Shown here: piece after piece, positions 51,324-63,350 of the stretch
Position numbering within the stretch: the first letter of the stretch is position 1
How the letters are laid out: each line of letters starts with the position of its first letter
Assembly: GCA_951799425.1 (NCBI GenBank)
Contig: OX637402.1
Span: 4,492,001 to 4,556,000 of the forward strand
Direction of reading: 5' to 3'
DNA from: Ilex aquifolium
Lineage: Eukaryota > Streptophyta > Magnoliopsida > Aquifoliales > Aquifoliaceae
Length of the DNA stretch: 64,000 nucleotides
Program-made: the position numbers and the translations under genes
The notes under the pieces: generated by a model
Databases searched by the model: none
The model's input: the letters and a program-made list of their open reading frames with translations, nothing else
What the model was told of the DNA's origin: nothing

Positions 51324-51800
51324 AGTAGGCTTCTTCTACCAGTAGAACGCCGAGTTTTGCTAGTAAAACATTTCCAGTGAGTTTTCCTACCAGTAGAACT
51401 CTGCTAAACCTACCGGTAGAACATTTCCAGAAGGTTTTTCTACTGGAGAACATGTGCATCTTCTACCGGTAGGTTTTCTTTAGTTTTCATAAATTCAACG
51501 TACTTTTGCTCAGCCTTTGGGTCTTGAGTTCCTTTGTTCAAATGATGTAAATGGATAATAATTGAGTATAAATCGTTGTATATTGGACCTTGGATGAGTC
51601 ATGTGATTGAATTGTACACATGTATGCATTTGGGGGTGCCCGATACAAGGGAGACTCTGTCAAAACTGTGTGTTGTCTGTGATCTCGGTAAAGGAGATGT
51701 TGTATCATGGTGTCGGGTTATGCGGCATTCACGGGTATTTTCGCGGGTTGATAGATGATCAACGGGTTGACAAAGTACCCATAGTTTTAGGGGCGTCACA
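51324..51800 (+). repeat. LTR D tail in forward orientation (remnant of the 3' LTR)
   Basis: It begins inside the word array (AGTAGGCTTCTTCTACC, compare 44876) and runs to GGGCGTCACA (51800). It is followed by the probable TSD ACCAC, so it is the true right end of the element. Confidence 0.8.
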
Positions 51801-52715
51801 ACCACCATCTCCATTCTTCTACCCATGAACCAAAACCCACTCAAATCTACTCCAAAAGCAATCAAACCCCTCCCAACAATCTTCCATTATCTTCCAAAAC
51901 AAGTTTTGAACATCAATTTAATTAAGCTTTCCAAATTAATTCTCGAGCAACATAACAAGTGTGTTACCAAAAACTTCAATTTTCAACACTTAGTTCATGT
52001 ATTCATATATGCTACACAATCTTTGTATTTTATATATCAAATTCCAGCAGTTACCCATAAGATATAGTAACCATAGGCATGCTTACACTCAAACTAATTT
52101 CAGCCATTAAGATGAGATCTTAAAGAGAAATTATCTTCATCAATCACAAACAAGACAGCCTATAAGCTCTTTATCAACATCACATCCAAAAGTGTAAGAA
52201 TATCTGAGGTTGAAATAAAAATATGAAGAGTTTGGTGAAGAAGGAAAGACGAAGTTTTGTCCAAGGAGCCCTAGCCGTGAGAGAGTGAGAAAAGCCTGAA
52301 GTTTTTCTCTTTTAAATGAGTAAGCTGGTTAGCAATCCAACGTTATTTGATAAGTTTACACCTAATTGCACTTGCCTTCCCATTTTCAAGCATAGGTATT
52401 TTAATCCATATTTTTTCCTACAACACTATAAAAAATTTAACTTTCATAATTTACTCTTATAATATTTTTTCCCAAAAGTTTCAATAAGTGTAATTTAACC
52501 CCAACCTTCTTAACTTCAATTCAATTCCACTCTTGTAGCTTAAAAATAACATCATGTATAGTTTTTAACTTGCCTTAATTCCGACATATCTAATACTTAA
52601 CATGCCCAAAGTTTCAGATAATCACAATTACTACCTCAAAATTTTTAAAATAGTTTACTTTCACAATTATTCAAAATTAAATGCAATTAAATGCATAACC
52701 GGGTTTTATAGCATA

Positions 52716-53425
52716 GGTGCAAGGTAAAAAGTTATAGCATGACAATCTTTTGTTTTTTAGGTCATATTCTTATAGTTGATTGGTAAAACCTTGTCTTTTT
52801 TTGAGAAAATTTGCTTATAATATAGAGGAATGCACGTGTCCAATGTGAGAGGGACATGTTATACTTGAGTTCGTTGTTGTTTAATATTTTTTTAACCAAC
52901 TTCTTTAAAATTTTTAGGTTTTGAGAAATTGGATGATTCATGGAAAAGTTGATGTTTTTTTCTTGATTATTGTTCATGTACTTAAAAAAATGGTAGTCCT
53001 TGCAAGTGTATATTGTTTGTTATGGAAATTTTTTTATGTATTTAGTGATGGATATTATCACCCAGCGAAATATATTGTTATTGACATTTTATTGCAATAT
53101 AGATTATATCGAATTTTTGAAATCTGCAGGTTTAGGGATGGTTCTCTTTGGTGGATGGTGTATTATTATTGTTATTTTTGCGATGTTTGATGTCAAGATT
53201 GCATTATGAGGAAGTATTTCCCAAACAATTTTTTTTTTGCAAATTCATGATCTATTGCGATAGAAATAGTGTTGTTGCAACTATTTTTTTTTTTGAAAAA
53301 AAATATATTATTTGCGGCAGCAATTGTGCTGTCACAAATTTCATATTGATTATTTTCGACGGCAAAATACCGCCGCAAATACTTTTTGTGGCACCCTATT
53401 ACGGCAGAAGGAATGCGGTTGCAAA
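52716..53425. other. right part of the CACTA element
   Basis: AT-rich with no gene. The last 170 bp carry GCGGCA/CCGCCGC subterminal words. Confidence 0.45.
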
Positions 53426-53429
53426 AAAG

Positions 53430-53721
53430 GAACTTAAGGAGGAAAATATTGAGAAGCAAGTCTCCTGATGCATCCTCACTTGATAAGTTGAAAAGTCAAA
53501 ACAATGAGTTGCGAAAGAAAAATTGTAATGTCTTTGTGAGAGAATATAAGTCTAGTGTTTCAAACACTTGTTATTATTGTCACAAAGTAGGACACTATGC
53601 TTACAACTACTTAATTAGAAGATCACATGAAAATTCAAGGTACAATAGGAATTCAAAAGGATGTAAGATGATGTGCATTCTATTTGTGCCTAAAAGTTTT
53701 GAAAAAATATATATTTTTTGA
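53430..53721 (+). pseudogene. Ty1/copia gag remnant with zinc knuckle
   Basis: The frame holds a coiled-coil-like Lys/Asn/Leu segment (LDKLKSQNNELRKKN). The knuckle CYYCHKVGHYAYNY follows, with its last Cys replaced by Tyr, then basic residues and FVPKS. This order is typical of copia gag just before protease. No protease or RT follows. It may be the continuation of the copia element whose LTR and PBS lie left of the CACTA insertion. Confidence 0.6.
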
Positions 53722-54917
53722 TTTGAATGACTTGCTTGATAAAATGCCTATCTATAATTAAAAATTAATCTTGCAAGAGCAATAATCTTTGATTTGCTAT
53801 TATTGGCTTGCATAATTGGAATTTTGAAAAGTAAAAGTTTGTGCCTTGTGACACATGTACGTTTGAATTATTTGCTAGATCACATGCATATTATGACTCA
53901 TGCCACACGAGTTAAGTGAAATATTAATGATGGTTGAAGAAGGACTTAGAAAACGCTATATGAAAAATCTATATCTAAGACTATAGAACAAGAGGAACTC
54001 AGAATGAAATAGAAAATCATTTACTCCAAAAACTCCCCCTAATAGTCTTAAATGGGATAAGTGACATTCTTGGGGGTATGTGTCATATTCTTGTGTATTT
54101 TACTTGTTAGAGAATCATTCAATTGACAACTATTCTGCTTAGTATCCCAAAGTTCAAATCTTTTGAAATCAAATGAAAAAGAGATACTATGAATTATTGT
54201 CTACATTAAACCTTAATGATCATGTCATATTTGGATACTTATCCTTCATGTTGTTTTCTAAGTGGATAAAAAGTATGGTAGGTGTACATTGGTGTAACAT
54301 TTAATAATATTATTAAAACACTTTACTACATTTGGGGCATCTTAGGACACCTTAGTTCTTAATCTTCAAATTAAGTGTAAGATCCATCTTTGCCTAGGTT
54401 TCATTTGGAAATATATGAAATTTGAGTTTAAAATAACCAAGAAACTTATAAGATTTAGGCACGCTATGAATAGTGTAAACATTCTCTTTGTGCTCTAAGC
54501 AGTCTTGCCTAGAAAGCATAAGCTTAAATAGTCATTAGGCTTAACGAATAAGGGTATTCTTTTCTAAGGAAGAAATACTTGAACAATTTTGTAATCTAAA
54601 CATCCTTAGAGCGCTTGAGACAAGAAACTCAAAGACGATAAATTTTGGAAACTCAAGTGACAATACTTCAAGAAGGTTAGTAAAAATATGATTGCAGAAA
54701 GAGGCTATAGGATTAACAATGCTTGAAAGAATTTGAAAAATTAGTAATCTACAAACTTCCAACAAAATGAAATCTTACTTATACAAGGACGAATACTAGA
54801 AATCCTCTATGGCCATTAGGGATGATTTGGTAGGTTTTAAATACATTTTCATAAGAATAACAACAAAGAGTATAATCTACATTCATGCTGTAGGAAGCTA
54901 TCATTATGAGAAGATTA
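53722..54917. other. AT-rich sequence without a recognisable gene
   Basis: No domain, repeat unit or RNA was recognised on either strand. It may be decayed copia sequence. Confidence 0.4.
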
Positions 54918-55959
54918 TGTAACGCTCCAAAATCCACCCTAGAAGGCATTACTATCTACAAACCATCCAACCATGAGAACAACTAAAAATAACCATTAGA
55001 TAATAAACCATTCATCTATCTGACAAAGAATAAATACTAAAACCAACAAAATATTGAAAATTCTCAGACTTACAATTCAAAACCAAAGAATATCTAGCAG
55101 CGAAATAATAAAACTAACTGAAATATTATTTCACAAAAATCTCTTCAAATACAATAATCAGAACTAAAACGAAGCATCTCTAACCCTCCATTTCAAGATC
55201 CTATACTGACCCTCTCCAGCCTCGAGATCAACCTTCTCATCTAACTCGACATCCTTATCTCTGCCAAAATCTGTAATGTGTTGTAGGGGGTGAGCAAAAG
55301 TGTAACGCCCCAAAACACACCCTGGACGACATTACATTCTAAAACATTCATATCATGAGAGCACTAATATAATTCCTTAAGAAACGAGACTCCATTTTTC
55401 ATCCACAAATATTTACAAAGTGATCCAAAAGAATAAGCCCAAATTATGGCTATTACATCTCAAAAATTAATTAAAGTAGCACAGCGGAATAAACAAAAGA
55501 AACTAGACTACACAATGTTCCAAAAGAATGTCCTAGTCTAGTACAAAAGGAAAGGAGGTCGCTCTAGGAGTCCACCTCGGGATCCACACTCTCGTCAAGT
55601 GGAGTCTCCCAAGTAGCGGGCTCCTCGACCCTTACGTCCTCCTCAAGCGGGTAATCTGAAAAATGTTAGCGGTAGGGGGTGAGCACGAAGCTCTGTAGAA
55701 AAATTCTCTCAAACCCAAACAAGGTTTAGAAAAGCATTTAAAGCGGTCGGTCTCATTTTTAACATAACATAGATATATAATTTGAACGAAAGCAGTGACA
55801 TTTAAAAAGGATCTCAAGTTTATGTAAAAACATTACTTAAATGAATAAACGAGCACCACATACAAATAATCACCATTAATTGCCATAAACAATCCCCAAC
55901 AATTCTTTCGGTAGGTGGCATACTTTGTGGTAACCTCCACCCCCTTTTAGGTCTCCTTT

Positions 55960-56190
55960 GATTCTCAAGCATCCTTACTGGGAACTTCTTGAGAATGGAT
56001 GAGCATCCTTACATGGAACCTCTCACCAATCACTACATTGTTTCCCAAGCATCCTTACCGGGAACCTCTTGAGAAAGGGGTGAGCATCCTTACAAGGAAC
56101 CTCTCACTATAACGGACTTATTTCTCAAACATCCTTACTGGGAACCTCTTGAGAAAGGGTGAGCATCCTTACAAGGAACCTCTCACTCAT
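55960..56190. repeat. imperfect tandem repeat in LTR b
   Basis: Six units containing GCATCCTTAC(C/T/A)GGGAACCTCT, alternating with TTGAGAA and CTCAC joins. It is absent at the matching place in copy a. Confidence 0.65.
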
Positions 56191-56817
56191 GTGCATCACC
56201 ACAACTCAACCAAGCATACAATTCCAACATTCATCTCAATTTACAAGCATCTATCCAAAATCCCCAAAATATATCAGGTAACAATTCCACAACCAACAAA
56301 GAAAAATACATGAGATCACAATAATATCATTTTTCTACCCAACACAAAGCACTAAGGTTTCGAAAATCCATAATAAAGAAAGCATTTAAGAAGGAAATCC
56401 ATCACTCTCCAAAAATGAGGGTTTTAAAACTAGAGAAGAGATTTCATGGGTATTAAATCCTAACTTTGTTCAAAACATGTAATCTTTGCCAAAAAGCCTA
56501 AGAGAGGATGATTCCATAACATATATATACTATTGATAGCCAAAACATACATATATAAATATCCTAGCCTCAATGTAAGTGAAGGAGAGAAAACCCCTAC
56601 CTTCTTCTTCCTTAGTGTTCTTGAAAAACTTAAAGTTTTGATCCTCTTCAATGTGTAAATCCTCCATTGATTCTTGTGTTTTCCCCTTCTTTTCTCCTCT
56701 CTAAGTCTTCCTAGGGTTAGAAATGTTGAAATGATGCAAGGAGAGGTGTCCTTATGTATTTATAGGGTGAAAAATGGTCTCTTGTACGCGATTTCTGAAA
56801 CCCAGATTCGTCATTGG

Positions 56818-56930
56818 CGTTCGAACGGTCGTTGCTCCCAGTACTTTTGTTTTTCCATCAGACAAGAGTACTGGAATGCACTTTCGTTCGAACGTTTATT
56901 CACGTTCAAACGTCGATTCACGTTCGAACG
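56818..56930. repeat. palindromic-word cassette of LTR b
   Basis: CGTTCGAACG occurs three times (56818-56827, 56885-56894, 56921-56930), plus the one-mismatch word CGTTCAAACG (56903-56912). It lies at the same site as the CCGG words of copy a. Confidence 0.85.
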
Positions 56931-58726
56931 GAATTACTATTTTTTTTTCTGAAACTTCCAGTGAAGTTTTGGCCTATTTAGAGATTGATTTGGAAAATTT
57001 AGTGAAATACTCTTTTGTAGCCCTGGAAGTATGCTATCTACTGTAAAAATTTCAGATCAAACGGACATTAGAATAAAAAGTTATGATCAAAATACTAGGA
57101 AGTGTCCAAAATCCTTTCTACCCAACTTTTCTCTTAAATGTGCTTTCATTCCGAAAATCTTCCTAGCTTCTAATACATCCCCTATTATACCGCCTAACAT
57201 TTTTATTTCTACTTTTCCAATCTACTTAATTCAAACACACATCACTACGCATATCCTCATTTTTACAACAATTATTTTCTATATATCTATATACATATAT
57301 AAAAGAAAATGCAGGGTGTTACAAAAAGCCTGTAGGAAATTCTTCTCAATTCCTAACAAGGTTTAAAACAATAAAAAGAAGGCAAGTCTCTTTTGGAAAA
57401 TAACATATATACCATTTTGAAAGTAAAACAATGACATTTATAATGATCTAAAGTGTATGAAAATACAATAAATCAATGAAAGGAATAAACATGTTATAAT
57501 TAAAGCAATCAATAATTAACTCAGTAGCATCATCCCATATTCTTATGTATGTTGGTTCATCCCAATTATCATGTATGTTGGTTGTTTCTCAGGAATCTAC
57601 ACAACGATTCTACCTTGTTCACACATCACAACCACACAATCTCAATCATTTCCCACAGGGCCAAATCAGAAAATATTTTAGGAAGGGCGTATATCGTCTC
57701 CCACGGCATAGACAAATCATTCCCAAGAAAGGTATACCATTCCTCAGCCTCAAACCTACGTGAACAATAGTGGTTGCTCTCACAAATAATAATCCACTAC
57801 AAGTGTTAGGCAACCATCTCACCTCTACTGGGATAGACTAACCTCTAACACTCTACAACAGCTCTCGAAGGCAATTCAAGTCCATCACACCCAAACTATA
57901 TAAGAGATGAAATCACAATATTTTCAACAACCACAATCTTAACAAATCATAATTTTCATTAACAATTCAAGTATCACAATTTCACAATTCTCAATATACT
58001 ACAGTAATAAAAGAATTAAAATATGCAAGAGATCATATTAAGAAAATCTTCACAATTTTGATATTCAAAATTCTAGGGTTTTGCCAAAAATCATAATTTC
58101 TTGGAACAAGAACAAGTAGTTAATTGAAAACCAAATTTATTCAATAATAAAAATTTAGAAATCAAGAACCCATATGAATTTCAAAATAGAACATGTATTT
58201 TGGAAGAACTAGGATTTTGAAAATTCAAGAACAATGTTGCTTGGATACAAGACATGTATCTCGTTGAAAACCATATGTTACTTGAAAAAGAATCAAGAAC
58301 AAACAATATGTTAATAAAAAAAAACCAAGAAAGAAATATTATTTAACATATAATAATCTAGAAGATTTAAAACATACATAATTATACCCTAAGTCTCAAT
58401 GAAAGAACTTGAGAAGAATTTCCTACCTTAATCCGATGTTTGAAGATAGTCCTAGCGTGTTTGAATCAATCCCAACACTAGAATCCCTTCAAACATCGTG
58501 TTTTCTCCTTCTCTCTTGATCTCTAGGGTTGCCTAGGGTTGAAAACTGATGAAACATGACTATAAGGACATCCTTATGGTATTTATAGGGAGAAAAATAG
58601 AGAAAAACCCTAAAACTGATTGGGACCATTTTTAGAGTAGCGTTCAGAGGGTGCTTGGGCATCCAGATGGTACAAATTCACTATTTTGGATGAAAAACAA
58701 GGTTTCATGGTAGGTAGGCCTGTCAA

Positions 58727-58900
58727 AATATAACACGACACGATTAACCGACACGATTAACCGCAGATTAAACGGGTTTGGGTGAGACCTTAACGGGTTC
58801 GCGTGTTAAACGGGTCAACCCGTTTAACACGTTTAATAAACGTGTCGTGTTCGGGTGAGGCATGTTTAATCCGTTTAACCCGTTTAACCCGTTTAAATAA
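58727..58900. repeat. left subterminal repeats of the hAT element
   Basis: Many copies of AAACGGGT/ACCCGTTTAA and ACACG words in both orientations. Such clusters are the usual binding sites of hAT transposases. Confidence 0.7.
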
Positions 58901-59104
58901 AATTAATAAATTAATAATTTTTAAAAAATAAATAACTAATTTTTTTATTTTTTTTTAATAACAGCCACATAGAAAATATATAAAGCTATTTTTTCTTAAC
59001 CCTAACCTAATTTTGCATATTCTTGAACAGTTGAACGGCTGAAGCTCTGTTCAGCTATTGCGCCTCCAAGCCCTCCAGTCCAGTCCAGTCTCAGCTATTG
59101 AAGC

Positions 59105-59130
59105 TCTCTCTCTCTCTCTCTCCCTCTCTC
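59105..59130. repeat. CT microsatellite
   Basis: A CT run with one interruption, in the leader region of the hAT element. Confidence 0.8.
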
Positions 59131-60390
59131 TGCGAGCTGCGAGTTGCGAGTTGCGATCTGAGTTAGATCTATGAATCTTCGAGCAGATCTGTGTTAGATC
59201 TGAGTTGATCTTCGAGCAAATCTTCGAGCCAAGACTTCGAGTCAAGACTGGTAAATTGTTCGAGCCAAGACTTCGAGTCAAGACTGGTTCTAACAAAGAG
59301 TTCTTCAATCCATCTCTCAACTGGTAAATTGTCGAACACTTTCGTTTCTTTGCTCGGTCTGATTACGAATGTCATTATGAGAGTTATTGCTTTGATCTGG
59401 TATTTCGTTTTGATTCGCATTCATCTCTCCGTTTCTTGCTTGTCGCTATCGAATGTAATTTAAACATAATTTCGGAATTTTATATATCTTATTGACTGTG
59501 CTTATTTACATTTCACCCATTTTTATTTATTAGGTTCTTGGAAAACATGAAAGTTTCAAAATAATAAGATGCTTCAAATGATACCAAAATTTTTGGTTCA
59601 CCGATTTCTGTCCAAGAACCGAACGGAGAATCAAAGACGAACTAGGATCAAAGAGAATCAAAATTTTTGGTTCACCGATTTTTGTTTGATTTTTGTTTGG
59701 TTTTCTCTTTGTTTTTTCCTTTTGGGGGTGCTGGGGGTGGGGAAGTATTGAGAATTGGACCATCAAGCACTCCTAATCCAGGCAATTTAAGATAATCCCT
59801 CAATTTGCCATCCAGACCCTCTACATCTCAGAAATTGTTTAACAATCAGATCAACTTTAGCCTTCCTACTTGACACTCTTTCTCTGCTTAGCAAATGCAC
59901 TATGTCACAATCAGCTCCTTCACTCCTTTCACTACAGAGAGTTCGTCGGTTCCACACTTTCTATTATTCAAAACCATTTTGGCACTGATAGCGTAGGGAT
60001 TGTTTGTGTGAATTCATCAGTCATGAATCTAAACATAGACCCACCAACTACATGATAGATAAGAACTAAGAAGCTATTCACAAAAAAAAGAGACAGATTA
60101 GTGCATGAGCTTTCCGATATTCTGGGATCTAGAAAGAGTATATAGTCTTATACTGCTGTATGAAGAGGCTATTTTCGTGTATCGCACTACCACATGGATT
60201 ACAATAGAATAATTTTACTATTACGGCGAGACCCGCACTTAAAAATCTCTAATGAGAATCTACTTACTATTAGATATAATTAACCAAGTAAACCTTTATT
60301 CTTTAATTTCTTCCAAGGCAATTTAAGATAATCCCTCAATTTAGGATATATTAACATCCTATTTACTGTTTATTTTTTTGTCTTAAACAG

Positions 60391-62663
60391 ATGGATTATT
60401 CCGATCACAATATTATAATTTCTGATGAAGAAGATCAGGTCGGGCATGAATCTAATGTAGCTGCAACTCCAACAACACAGACATCAACTGGTACAACTAC
60501 AGAAAAAGGTAAATCCAATCGTAAGCGACAAAAGACTTCAGTAGTGTGGAAATACTTTACAGAATTAAATGAAAAATATCCAGACGGCAAAAAGCGTGCT
60601 GCATGTAATATTTGTGGTATCAAATATATATGTGAGTCTAGTCATGGAACTGGTAACATGCATACTCACATGGAAAAATGTGTGAAAAAAGATCATGGGG
60701 ATATTGGACAATTGCTTCTAAGTCAAGGTCAAGGATCTATGCTAATGCGATCCACAAAATTTGATCTTGAAAAATTTCGTGAGTTAGCGGTTGAGGCAAT
60801 ACTTAAGCATGATTTACCATTTCGATTTGTCCAATATGAGGGTATTAGAGCAATGTTCAAGTATGCTTATGAAAATATCAAGATGCCTTCTAGGAATACT
60901 GTAAAATCAGATGTGTTAAAAATGTATAAGAGAGAGAAGGATAAACTTAAAATTGTGTTGGGTTCCCTTCCTGGAAGAATTTGTTTGACATCTGATTTGT
61001 GGACTTCTATATCGACTGATGGATATGTTTCTCTCACAGCCCATTATGTTGATCTAGATTGGAAGTTGCAGAAAAAAATTTTAAACTTTTGTCTCATGCC
61101 TCCTCCCCACACTGGTATTGCCTTGTCTGAGAAAATTTATACATTTTTGACTGATTGGGGAATTGAAAGGAAATTATTTTCATTGACTTTGGATAATGCT
61201 TCTAGTAATGATTGTTTTGTTGAGTTGTTGAAGAGTCAACTTAACCTTAAAAATGCTCTCTTGAGGGATGGTGAGTTCTTCCATGTTCGGTGTTGTGCAC
61301 ATATTCTTAATTTGATAGTCCAAGATGGACTTAAAGAAATTGATGAATCAGTGATAAAAATTCGAGAAAGCATCAAATATGTTAAAGGTTCATCGGGAAG
61401 GAAAAAGAAGTTCATGGATTGTGTTGCTCAAGTTTCATTAGAGAGTAAAAAAGGTTTGCGAGGAGATGTTCCAACAAGGTGGAACTCAACTTATATTATG
61501 CTTGATAGTGCACTTTTTTATCGTCGTGCATTCATTCATTTACAGTTGAGTGATTCTAATTATAGGCATTGTCCTTCCCAAGAAGAATGGAGCAAAGTAG
61601 AGAAGATTTCTAATTTATTGAGAGTGTTTCATAAAGTTACTTGTTTATTCTCTGGTACAACATATCCCACAGCTAATTTGTACTTCCCCCAAGTGTTCCT
61701 AATTCAACATACTTTGAAGGAGGCATTGACAGACAATGATAGTTTTATGAGGATAATGGGAAGTCATATGTATGCCAAGTTTGACAAGTATTGGTCAAAG
61801 AATAGTGTGATTCTTTCAATTGCTATCATCTTAGATCCTCGGTACAAAATTCAGTTTGTAGATTGGGCTTATTCAAAACTTTATGGTGGTGATTCCTATG
61901 AGTTCAAGTGTGTTCAGGATACTTTATTTGACCTCTTTGAATTGTACTCTGTCAACTTGTCACATGTTGTTCCAAGTTCTTCAAGTAGTGAGAAACAAGT
62001 TAGCGAGACTCATGGTCTTGATGATTCCGAAAGCCTTTTTCAGGTAAAACCTTTTTATGGTGTGATTCTTAAAGCCTTTCTCCTTTACAATCAAGGTAGT
62101 TTATTGTATATTCGTAATGATTTTGTACAAAATGTAGGATTTTGAAAAACGTGAAGAAGAAGATGCTCCTGTTTCTCGAGTGACTGAGTTGCAGTTGTAT
62201 TTTAATGAAAAAAGGCTTGATCGAAAGAAGGACTTGGATATTCTAACCTTTTGGAAAGGAGAGCAGTTTCGGCATCCTATATTGTCTCGGTTGGCTTGTG
62301 ATGTTATGACAATTCCTATTTCTACAGTTGCATCTGAATCTGCATTTAGTACTGGTGGTAGAGTTTTGAATAAGTATCGAAGTTCACTTCTACCAGAAAC
62401 TGTTCAAGCTTTGATTTGTACTAGAGATTGGATTCATGGGAAGAGCAGTAAGTTTGATTCCATTTTACTAGTATTATTTTTCTCCTTATCCTAATTCATG
62501 TGATCATTGATTCATTTATGTTTTGTTGTGTTTAGTTGTAGATGATTCTAGTGATGATTCGGAAGGGGAAATAGATGATGATGTTTTCAATCAAAATATG
62601 AAATCTAATAAAGTTATATCCGCTCAATGTTCTAATTCTATATCTATCATTGATCATGACTAA
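60391..62663 (+). CDS. hAT transposase, BED zinc finger, three coding exons (RICESLEEPER-like)
   Basis: Exon 1 is 60391-62043 (551 codons). A 94-bp intron follows (GTAAAA...TGTAG, 62044-62137). Exon 2 is 62138-62447, a second intron 62448-62535 (GTAAGT...TTTAG), and exon 3 is 62536-62663, ending TAA. The joined frame is 696 codons without a stop. An acceptor-like TTAAACAG directly before the ATG suggests a leader intron as well. Residues 50-97 form a BED finger (C72, C75, H91/H93, C97). D202 (SDLWTS) and D268 (LTLDNASSND) match conserved hAT acidic positions, and CCAH lies at 301-304. Exon 2 holds the C-terminal dimerisation domain (STVASESAFSTGGR). The acidic tail in exon 3 is Asp/Ser-rich. 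It should bind the subterminal words and cut the element. All expected parts are present, and activity is an inference. Confidence 0.85.
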
Positions 62664-63069
62664 AGAGAGGTAATGCCAAGTTTTTGTTACTTATCTAGTT
62701 ATGAGTCTATTTAATTATTAATGTTATATAATATTTCATTTTAATTTGTGTAGGACATGGGAATTTAGTTGTTGAATCTGCTCGTTGCTCGTTGTCGTGG
62801 AGGTGGAGATTTTGTGAATTATGGAATTTGTGGTTGTTTGAGATTGTTATTTGGTGTAATTTTGGAACTTGTGGTTATTTGGGATTTTTATTTGATGCAA
62901 TTGTATTATTTCGGATTGTATTTATGATTTGTAATATGGTTGTTGGTGGAATTTGATTATTTTGGATTGTAGTTTGTACTTTTTAATATGGTGTGGTATC
63001 TTTAAATATCACATTTATTTGTGTTAGTTTGTTAGTTTTATAAAATTATATAGCATTTTTAAATAAACA

Positions 63070-63350
63070 GGTAAATGGGTTAAGCGGGTGGTTTACCGTG
63101 TTAAATGGGTCAAATGGGTGATAAACAGGTAAATGGGTTAAACGAGTGGTTTACTGTGTTAACCCGACCCAACTAACCCGACTCGTTTAAAATTAGGCGT
63201 GTTAAACGATTCGTGTCGTGTTACCCGTTTATTAAACGGTTCGGGTTCGTGTTTCGATTTTTTACCCGTTTATTAAACGTGTCGTGTACGGGTTTATACG
63301 TTTTTCACCCGTCACCCGTTTAACCCGACACGTTTAACCCAACCCGACAC
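63070..63350. repeat. right subterminal repeats of the hAT element
   Basis: A tandem pair of ATAAACAGGTAAATGGGTTAA-like segments (63063 and 63120) and many ACCCGTTT/TTAAACG words, mirroring the left end. Confidence 0.7.

Larger units (their letters stand above)
42814..51800 (+). mobile_element. Ty3/gypsy chromovirus (family D LTR), rearranged at the 3' end
   Basis: 5' LTR (42814-45349), initiator-Met PBS (45353-45364), leader split by solo LTR B2, gag-pol to mid-integrase (47363-50748), then two LTR tails in inverted orientation (50749-51323 and 51324-51800). TSD ACTAC (42809-42813) and ACCAC (51801-51805) differ by one base. The rest of integrase, the polypurine tract and about 2 kb of the 3' LTR are missing. 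Confidence 0.8.
41038..52710 (-). mobile_element. solo LTR E, split by a gypsy element
   Basis: It starts TGTCACACCCC (41038) and ends GGGTTTTATA (52710, last base pair mutated from CA). TSD GCATA is at 41033-41037 and 52711-52715. With the gypsy insert (42814-51800 plus TSD) removed it is about 2.7 kb. It contains a small tandem repeat (ATGTCAAGCTATCT, three copies, 41595-41700) and a CATAACTTTT-type segment (minus strand, near 42290). Confidence 0.75.
39303..53425. mobile_element. CACTA (En/Spm) element, non-coding, split by a nested insertion
   Basis: It starts with the terminal sequence CACTACAAGAAAAT (39303). This is followed by subterminal GC-bearing words typical of CACTA elements (GTGGCGAC, TTGCGGCATT). 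Matching subterminal words in opposite sense (TTTGCGGCAG, CCGCCGCAAAT) lie at 53290-53425, but the 3' terminal repeat is not visible. Without the nested insert (41038-52715) the element is about 2.4 kb. No transposase sequence is seen. The 3' limit is approximate. Confidence 0.55.
55301..57323 (-). mobile_element. solo LTR, family A, copy b
   Basis: 2023 bp, TGTAACGCCCC to AGGGTGTTACA, TSD AAAAG (55296-55300 and 57324-57328). It is inserted into copy c of its own family. A minus-strand TATA box (CCCTATAAATAC) lies near 56755-56766, the cassette at 56818-56930 and the conserved block at 56985-57100. It contains a tandem repeat of CATCCTTAC-GGGAACCTCT units at 55960-56190. Confidence 0.85.

Noticed and set aside
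50749-51800. Foldback (FARE-like) DNA transposon
   Set aside because: The inverted arms are both LTR D tails, and the right arm ends at the TSD of the gypsy element, so a rearranged 3' LTR fits better.
52921-53209. Tyr/Phe-rich frames resembling membrane proteins
   Set aside because: They come from AT-rich sequence within the CACTA remainder, overlap in different frames, and show no conserved pattern.
55960-56190. Possible CRISPR-like or satellite array
   Set aside because: The units are imperfect, irregular in length and confined to one LTR. This is a short local duplication.
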